Shown here: positions 57,326-64,000 of the stretch, piece after piece
How the letters are laid out: every line of letters begins with the position of its first letter
Numbering within the stretch: the first letter of the stretch is position 1
Assembly (NCBI GenBank): GCA_016702545.1
Contig: JADJDT010000024.1
Location: 3,349 to 67,348 of the forward strand
Reading direction: 5' to 3'
Length of the DNA stretch: 64,000 nucleotides
Source: Pseudomonadota bacterium
GTDB lineage: Bacteria; Myxococcota_A; Polyangia; GCA-2747355
Made by a program: the position numbers and the translations under genes
The notes under the pieces: generated by a model
Databases searched by the model: none
Told to the model about the DNA's origin: nothing
The model's input: only the letters and a program-made list of their open reading frames with translations

Positions 57326-58234
57326 TTAGCGCGGCTGGCGCGGAGCCGCGGCGCGGCGTACGACGAAGAGGTAGTTGAAGCCGCGCAGGAAGAAGTTCCC
57401 CTCCTCGGCGGCGGCGCGGTAGTTGCCCTGCTGGAGCGTGCGGTTGTGGCGCACGACGGCGATGATGTCCACCGGTTCGAAGCGCTGGCGCAGGCGCTGG
57501 AAGAGCTCGAAGCCGATCGGGTAGAAGCCCTGGCCCTTGACGAAGGAGTCGCTGACGTAGAGCCCGAGGTGGCCCCCCGGCTTGAGCACGCGTGCCAGCT
57601 CGTCGAAGACCTCTTCCATCGCGCGGTAATAATCGTCGCCGGCGGCGTCGAGCTTGCCGATGCAGCGCGGGTCGTCGGAGTACGCGAGGTGCGTCGAGTA
57701 GGGCGGATCGAGGAAGACGAAGTCGACCTTGGCCGTCAGCTCGGGCGGGAGCCGACGCGCGTCGACGCGAAAGATGTCCGGGCGCGTCGGCGCGAGGTCG
57801 TAGCCCAGCGCGCGGCGCCCGAGTTCGCGGGCGACGTCGAGCGTGGTGCCGCTGCCCGCCATCGGGTCGATCACGAGGTCCTTGGGGCCGGTGTAGCGCT
57901 GCAGCAGATTCCAAATCACGTAGCTCGGCGTGGCCCCGCGATAGGCGGTGTCGCCCTGCGCGCCCGCGCCGTAGTTCTGCGAGGGGTACTCCCAGAGGGT
58001 CGTGACCTGCGGGCGCAACGGCGGCTTGGCGCGCGTGCGGCCCCTGTCAGCGCTGCCCGCTCCACTCGCGCCCCGTGGCGGCGCTCCGCGCCGGCTCGAC
58101 CGATCTGGTGGCTGTTCGCCGCGCGGCATGGGGCGGAGCATCGCCCGACGAGGCCCGGCCCCGTCAAGCCCCATGGCGCGCCCGCCGACCAGGAGGCGGC
58201 GCTGCCCGTTGCGGAGGGCCTGGCGGGGAGGCAC
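57326..58234 (-). CDS. orphan site-specific DNA methyltransferase
   Basis: This is an N4/N6 type DNA methylase with the AdoMet motif DPMAGSGTTLDVAREL and the catalytic DPPY in VDFVFLDPPYSTHLAY. The AdoMet motif precedes DPPY. An Arg/Pro-rich N-terminal stretch (about 70 residues) precedes the domain and may be an over-extended start; a later Met is possible. No restriction endonuclease gene is adjacent. It may act in regulation or as a solitary methylase; an RNA target cannot be excluded. Confidence 0.75.
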   Translation of the reverse strand: MPPRQALRNGQRRLLVGGRAMGLDGAGPRRAMLRPMPRGEQPPDRSSRRGAPPRGASGAGSADRGRTRAKPPLRPQVTTLWEYPSQNYGAGAQGDTAYRGATPSYVIWNLLQRYTGPKDLVIDPMAGSGTTLDVARELGRRALGYDLAPTRPDIFRVDARRLPPELTAKVDFVFLDPPYSTHLAYSDDPRCIGKLDAAGDDYYRAMEEVFDELARVLKPGGHLGLYVSDSFVKGQGFYPIGFELFQRLRQRFEPVDIIAVVRHNRTLQQGNYRAAAEEGNFFLRGFNYLFVVRRAAAPRQPR

Positions 58235-58294
58235 TTGCGCGAACGCGCGGAATCGGTGAAGGCAGGGTGGCGATGGCTCGCCTGGAGGTCACCG

Positions 58295-58876
58295 ATGTCG
58301 CGTCGAGGGCGCTCGCTGCTGGTTGCCGTGCTGGGGCTCGTCATGGCCGCGGGAAGCGGCTCGGTGGCCCGGGCGCAGCAACCCCCTCCCCCGTCGCGGC
58401 GCGAGACCCCGCCGCTCGTCGCCTTGGTCGGCGACGCGGGCTTCCTCACTGGCGTGGCCGCCGGCCCGCAGCTCGATCTGCGCTGGATCGGTCTGCGCGC
58501 GACGGCGGGCTACATGCCGCTGCTCGTCGCGCTGGTGACGGTCGAGGGCGACGCGGTTGATTTCAACTTCTTCAACACGGCACAGCTCAACGTCGAGCTC
58601 TTCAGCCTGTTCCTCGAGCCGACGCCGACCGCGCGGGTCGGCGCCGCGCTCAGCTACCGCTACAACACGCTGCTGCAGCATGGCGCCGGCGCGGCCTTCG
58701 ACGCGCTGGTGACGCTGCGGCGGCGCCTGGCGCTGCACGTGGCCGCAGGTTTGACGGTCTACCCCCGCGGCAACGCCCGGGTCGAACGCGAGCTCGGGCC
58801 CTTCGTCGAGGCCTCCTTCCCGGGTCCCGAGGTGCAGGGCACGGCCAGCGTCGGACTCGTCTTCGGCCTGTTCTGA
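58295..58876 (+). CDS. small outer-membrane beta-barrel protein
   Basis: A GGAGG site eight bases before the ATG, then a signal peptide (SLLVAVLGLVMAAGSGSVARA) and about 155 mature residues of alternating beta pattern: GPQLDLRWIGLRATAGYMPLLVALV, NFFNTAQLNVELFSLFLEP, and a last strand VQGTASVGLVFGLF ending in Phe, as expected for an outer-membrane protein. Function unknown. Confidence 0.8.
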   Translation: MSRRGRSLLVAVLGLVMAAGSGSVARAQQPPPPSRRETPPLVALVGDAGFLTGVAAGPQLDLRWIGLRATAGYMPLLVALVTVEGDAVDFNFFNTAQLNVELFSLFLEPTPTARVGAALSYRYNTLLQHGAGAAFDALVTLRRRLALHVAAGLTVYPRGNARVERELGPFVEASFPGPEVQGTASVGLVFGLF

Positions 58877-58909
58877 CAGACCGTGCTGACGGACTGCGCG
58901 GGCCCGCCC

Positions 58910-60951
<2,042 letters not shown>

Positions 60952-60952
<1 letters not shown>

Positions 60953-62879
60953 CAAGGTGCCCGCGCGCCCGCGGCCGAGGGGCTCCGGACCCCAGGCGCG
61001 GCCGACATCAGCTGGGTGATGACCTGTTTGAGTGCCAGCACGCGCGCGAGCGGGAGCTGGACCGCCGCATCGAAGGCCTGGCGCGGCGCATCGACGCCCC
61101 AGTCGACGGCCAGTGTAGCGCTCGGCCCGCCCGCCGGTGCCGCCAGCCCGACGATCGCGGACTGAGCCGGATCGAGGCGCGCGAAGGCCTCCAGCAGCCG
61201 ATCGACCGCGAGGTAGACCAGCCCGCTGCGTCCGGGCGCGCGCGCGGCGGCTGCCCGGAAGGCGGGATCCTGCGCCAGCGCGGGCGGTGCGGCGGCCACG
61301 GCACCGCCACGCAGCGCAGCGGCCACGGGGCCGAGGACCGCGCGCGCGTCGCTCGCCACGACCAACGCGAGGGTCGAGTCGCCGACGAGCCAGCCGACCT
61401 GGGGCCCCTCAGCGCCGAAGAGACCTCCCCCAGGCAACGTCGACGCGGGGCTCGGCGGCCTTCCCCCTCGGGCGAGACCGCGATCCGGCGGAGCCAGGTG
61501 GAGCACGCGACCGTCGACGCCGTTCAAGCCGAGCGGCTCGAACTGCAAGGCCGACCCTCCACGGGCGTCGCGGACCGCGATCCTACCGGCGGCGGCGGAC
61601 CCAAGGTGGCGCGCTGGAGCGCCTGCGCCACGATCTCGACCTCGCCCGCGGCTCCCGGGCGACCGTCGAGACGCGCCAACAACGTGACCCCGATGCCCCG
61701 ACCGGCGGGGGCTCCCCCAACCGCAAGCGCCGCGTCGCCGATCAGGCGCCCGCGCAGCCGCTCTGCAGCCTGGGCAAAGGCCGCCCGCTCCGCCGGGGGC
61801 AGTGACTGCTCCGCGCCACGGAAGAGAGACTCGAGCAGCTCGTCCTTGGCGGTCGGATCGGGCGTGCGACTCAGCGAGGCAAAGAGCCAGGCGCCTGGCG
61901 GCGCCAGCGCGGCACCGAAGGGCGCTGCGGTGCGCTGGCGCTTGATCGTGCGGGCCAGCGCCCCACCCGGGCGCGCCTCGGCACGGCCGCCGAGGCGCAG
62001 CGTGCTGCCGTCGAAGTCAGCGAAGAGCTCGATGGCCCGAGCACTGGCGATGAAGCCTGTGAGCGCCGACGAGACGGCGCTGGCGCGAGCCCGACCGGCC
62101 GGTGGGGCGATGCTGCCGAGCAGCGGACTGCCCTTGATCGAGCCGCCATCGAGGCTCGTCAGCTCGTGCCTCAAGATGCGATCGAGCTCGCGCTCGGAAC
62201 CCGCCGGCACGTGGACCCGCAGCACGAGGTCATGCGCCAGGGGCGTCGGGACCAGCCGTCCGAGCACGAAGGCTCGCCCGTGCTCGAAGGCGCGTCGCGA
62301 GCCGGCCAGCAGCGCCACCCGCTCGTCGTTCCACGCGCGCAGCGGCCTGAGCTGACCCGCGGGCCCCTTGGGCCACCAGAGCGCCAGCTCGCCCTCGCGG
62401 CCGCGCTCTTCCAGCGTCGCCCGCAGCGCCTCGCCGAAGGCCCGCGCGGAGCGGATCGGCAGCGCCACGAGCGTGGCGTGCTCGCCCAGCCGCGCGTCGA
62501 AGCTCGCGAAGTGCAGCGGCCGATCGAGGTCCAGGGCAGCGGCGACGGCCGCGGGCAGCTCGACCATGCCGAGCGCGAGCTGCACGATCGGCTCGCGCCC
62601 CAGCGGCAGGGGCATCCCGCCGGCGACGAGCTGCAGGGCCCGGTCGATCAACACGCCCGGGGCGCGCAACCCACCCTGCACCAAGAGCTCCGCCGGCGGC
62701 GCCGTCTGCGCCGCGGCCACCTGCCGCGCCCGCTCGGCGGCGCGCTCGCCACGCCTGCAGGACGTGCTGGCACCGAGACCCATCGCGAGGGCCAGCGCGA
62801 GGCCGAGAGCGCGGTGCGGCGGCGCACACAGGCGATCGAGGCGGCCCGCGCGCTCTGGCATCAAGCCCAGCGAATCCAT
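60952..62879 (-). pseudogene. lipoprotein, frameshifted near the middle
   Basis: The start at 62879 gives a lipobox (LGASTSC). The protein is Ala-rich with repeated strand-helix elements resembling a DUF-type substrate-binding fold (LHFASFDARLGEHATLVALPI; ELFADFDGSTLRLGGRAEA). Around 61590 a single base appears lost in a GCC-rich run: the other frame reads GRIAVRDARGGSALQFEPLGLNGVDGRVLHLAPP and continues to the end at 60952. The last residues overlap the cstA start. Function unknown; genes of this kind often sit next to a transporter. Confidence 0.65.
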
Positions 62880-62952
62880 GCACACCCCCGAGGTCTTGAC
62901 CACCGAAACCATAGCTGACCCATCGACGGCATCGCTACCCTGCTATGCCAAG

Positions 62953-63107
62953 GAGGCCGGTCGGAATAAATGCGCCACCAAGCAGCGCCGAGACGCCCGC
63001 GTGGCAAGGCGCAAGGAGGGCGCATACCCGGCGGTATGCAACCGACGAGCAACGCAGCCACGCGGGATGGATCGGCGCTGAAACTGGCGCATCTATTCCG
63101 ACCGGCC
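62953..63107. mobile_element. palindromic MITE-like element, copy 4
   Basis: The 23-base terminal repeat (GGCCGGTCGGAATAAATGCG and continuing) pairs with 63085-63107 with one mismatch. Inside, CCCGCGTGGC pairs with GCCACGCGGG; the apical hairpin is GCATACC/GGTATGC, flanked by GGAGGGCGC and GCAACCGACGAGCAACG, the same core as in copies 1 and 2. Its right terminal repeat overlaps the last codons and stop of vapC module 3. Confidence 0.75.
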
Positions 63108-63521
63108 GACTAAGCCTACCAGGGCCGCGGCCTCTGCTTGACGCGCATCAAAGGTGAGAAAGCGTGGCGCGCTTCCCAGCAGCTCCTTGAGCTCGAGCGC
63201 ACTGGCTAGGTGGATCGCATCGAAGCCGCGGAGCCGATGGCGCTCGGCCAAAGCCCCGGCCCGCTGGGCGACGGCAGCGCGCAGCTCGACGATCACATAG
63301 CTGCTCAGGTCGCGGTCCAGGGCGGCGACTGCGCGGCGCAGCGCGGCCGCCGTCAGCGCACGCTCGCGCTGGCGCCGCGCCAACGCGGCCCGCGCCTCCG
63401 GATAGGCCACGCGGGAGCTGCACACCGCCGCCGCGCCATTGACGGCTGCTGCGACCTCGGCCGACCCGGCCTCTGCGACGTAGAGCTTCACCAGCGCGGA
63501 GGTGTCGAGGTAGAGGGTCAC
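63093..63521 (-). CDS. vapC: PIN-domain VapC toxin, module 3
   Basis: PIN residues are in LYLDTSALVKLYV, VAYPEARAAL, RGFDAIHLASALEL and TFDARQAEAAALVGL. The 142 residues match. The GTG start overlaps the antitoxin stop (GTGA). The last five codons (GRSE and the stop) lie in the terminal repeat of element copy 4, so the native C-terminus may have been changed. Confidence 0.9.
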   Translation of the reverse strand: MTLYLDTSALVKLYVAEAGSAEVAAAVNGAAAVCSSRVAYPEARAALARRQRERALTAAALRRAVAALDRDLSSYVIVELRAAVAQRAGALAERHRLRGFDAIHLASALELKELLGSAPRFLTFDARQAEAAALVGLVGRSE

Positions 63522-63790
63522 CGGCGATCCTCGATCACCGCCTCAGCCACGCTGGTGGACGACACGCGGGGGGGGCGCGCACAACCCGCCGGCTTCCCGC
63601 CTTGCCACGACAGCGCGCCACTGCTTGCGGCACGAGCGAGCAATTCCTCGGCCTCCGAGCGCTGCGAGGGCATCAGGACGGCGACGGCGCGCCGTCGGTC
63701 CGTGATGGTCACCGACTGGCCTTTCTTGACGCGGCGCAGCACCGCGCTGAGGTGATTACGAAGCTGCCGAATTCCGACCGCAGCATCCAT
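63518..63790 (-). CDS. Phd/YefM-type antitoxin, module 3
   Basis: The N-terminal DNA-binding fold is typical (MDAAVGIRQLRNHLSAVLRRVKKGQSVTITDRRRAVAVLMP), followed by a disordered toxin-binding tail. The ATG at 63790 is used because it starts that fold; an in-frame upstream ATG adds MASRRGRH. It is coupled to vapC by a 4-base overlap. Confidence 0.88.
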   Translation of the reverse strand: MDAAVGIRQLRNHLSAVLRRVKKGQSVTITDRRRAVAVLMPSQRSEAEELLARAASSGALSWQGGKPAGCARPPRVSSTSVAEAVIEDRR

Positions 63791-63825
63791 GTGACGCCCC
63801 CGCCGCGACGCCACATTCTAGCGCC

Positions 63826-63837
63826 ATGTCGCCACAT
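63826..63837. promoter_or_regulatory. small dyad upstream of antitoxin module 3
   Basis: ATGT-CGCC-ACAT is a perfect 4-base dyad about 36 bases upstream of the antitoxin ATG. Candidate operator only; no promoter consensus was identified. Confidence 0.3.
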
Positions 63838-63975
63838 CGTACAGGGCCGTCCACCGCGCCGCCGGCGCACGAGCGCCCCGGTCCGCGCCAGCCGCCCCAC
63901 CGCCCTGCGTCCGCGCCCGCCGGGGCGCAATGGCGTCTTGACGCCTCGGCCCCGCCGCTGGCAGGGTATCCGGCG

Positions 63976-64000
63976 ATGACGTTGCGCATCGAGGTGGGCG
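63976..64000 (+). CDS. possible start of a gene cut by the window edge
   Basis: An ATG followed by ACGTTGCGCATCGAGGTGGGC could open a plus-strand gene; only eight codons (MTLRIEVG) are visible and no strong ribosome site precedes them. Very weak. Confidence 0.25.

Overview
The window is a stretch of a very GC-rich chromosome (my impression is near 70 percent GC) that looks like a deltaproteobacterial or myxobacterial lineage (Myxococcota-like). This is inferred from gene content and style: many lipoproteins with Asp/Ala-rich linkers followed by Cys-rich domains, a PEGA protein, a PilZ protein, a multiheme cytochrome, and strongly G/C-ending codons. No rRNA, tRNA, CRISPR array, phage or transposase gene was found.

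Layout. 0-15 kb: the start of dnaE (minus, cut by the window edge) diverges from murJ. A lipoprotein and a frameshifted lipoprotein with an S74-type chaperone domain follow. Next is a minus-strand run of gpmI, a PEGA protein and a 1382-residue exported membrane protein, then epsC-cysK, divergent from xerD. 15-20 kb: a plus-strand run of a secreted protein, an M50 protease, scpA, scpB and rluB. 20-34.4 kb: a long minus-strand housekeeping block that reads, in transcription order, alr-mlaE-mlaF-mlaD, yceD-rpmF-fabH-fabD-fabG-acpP-fabF, nrdR-ribD-ribE-ribBX-ribH-nusB. It links cell-wall D-alanine, phospholipid transport, fatty acid synthesis and riboflavin synthesis. 34.6-37 kb: a plus-strand run of two zinc-ribbon proteins, a PilZ protein and larE.

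37-54 kb is accessory. It holds decaying secreted proteins, a divergent pair of exported purine enzymes (adenosine-deaminase-like and 5'-nucleotidase-like), and two paralogous lipoproteins that bracket two VapBC modules, a fibrinogen-like lipoprotein and an orphan secreted protein. A degraded ParDE module follows, then a multiheme cytochrome paired with an outer-membrane barrel. 54-64 kb: a YgiQ-type radical SAM protein, an orphan DNA methyltransferase, a small outer-membrane protein, cstA with an overlapping lipoprotein gene, and a third PIN toxin module.

Two themes cut across the window. First, four 155-182 bp palindromic elements (15.0, 44.6, 52.2 and 63.0 kb) share one architecture: terminal inverted repeat, second stem, a conserved asymmetric core around a small apical hairpin, then the return strands. 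The stems differ between copies but stay paired while the core strands are conserved. One copy sits in frame between the start codon and the signal peptide of the 13-heme cytochrome, and removing it on paper restores a normal signal peptide. Second, small indels, often in G/C runs, break at least eight genes, mostly accessory secreted proteins but also ribBX. This is either assembly error or real decay.
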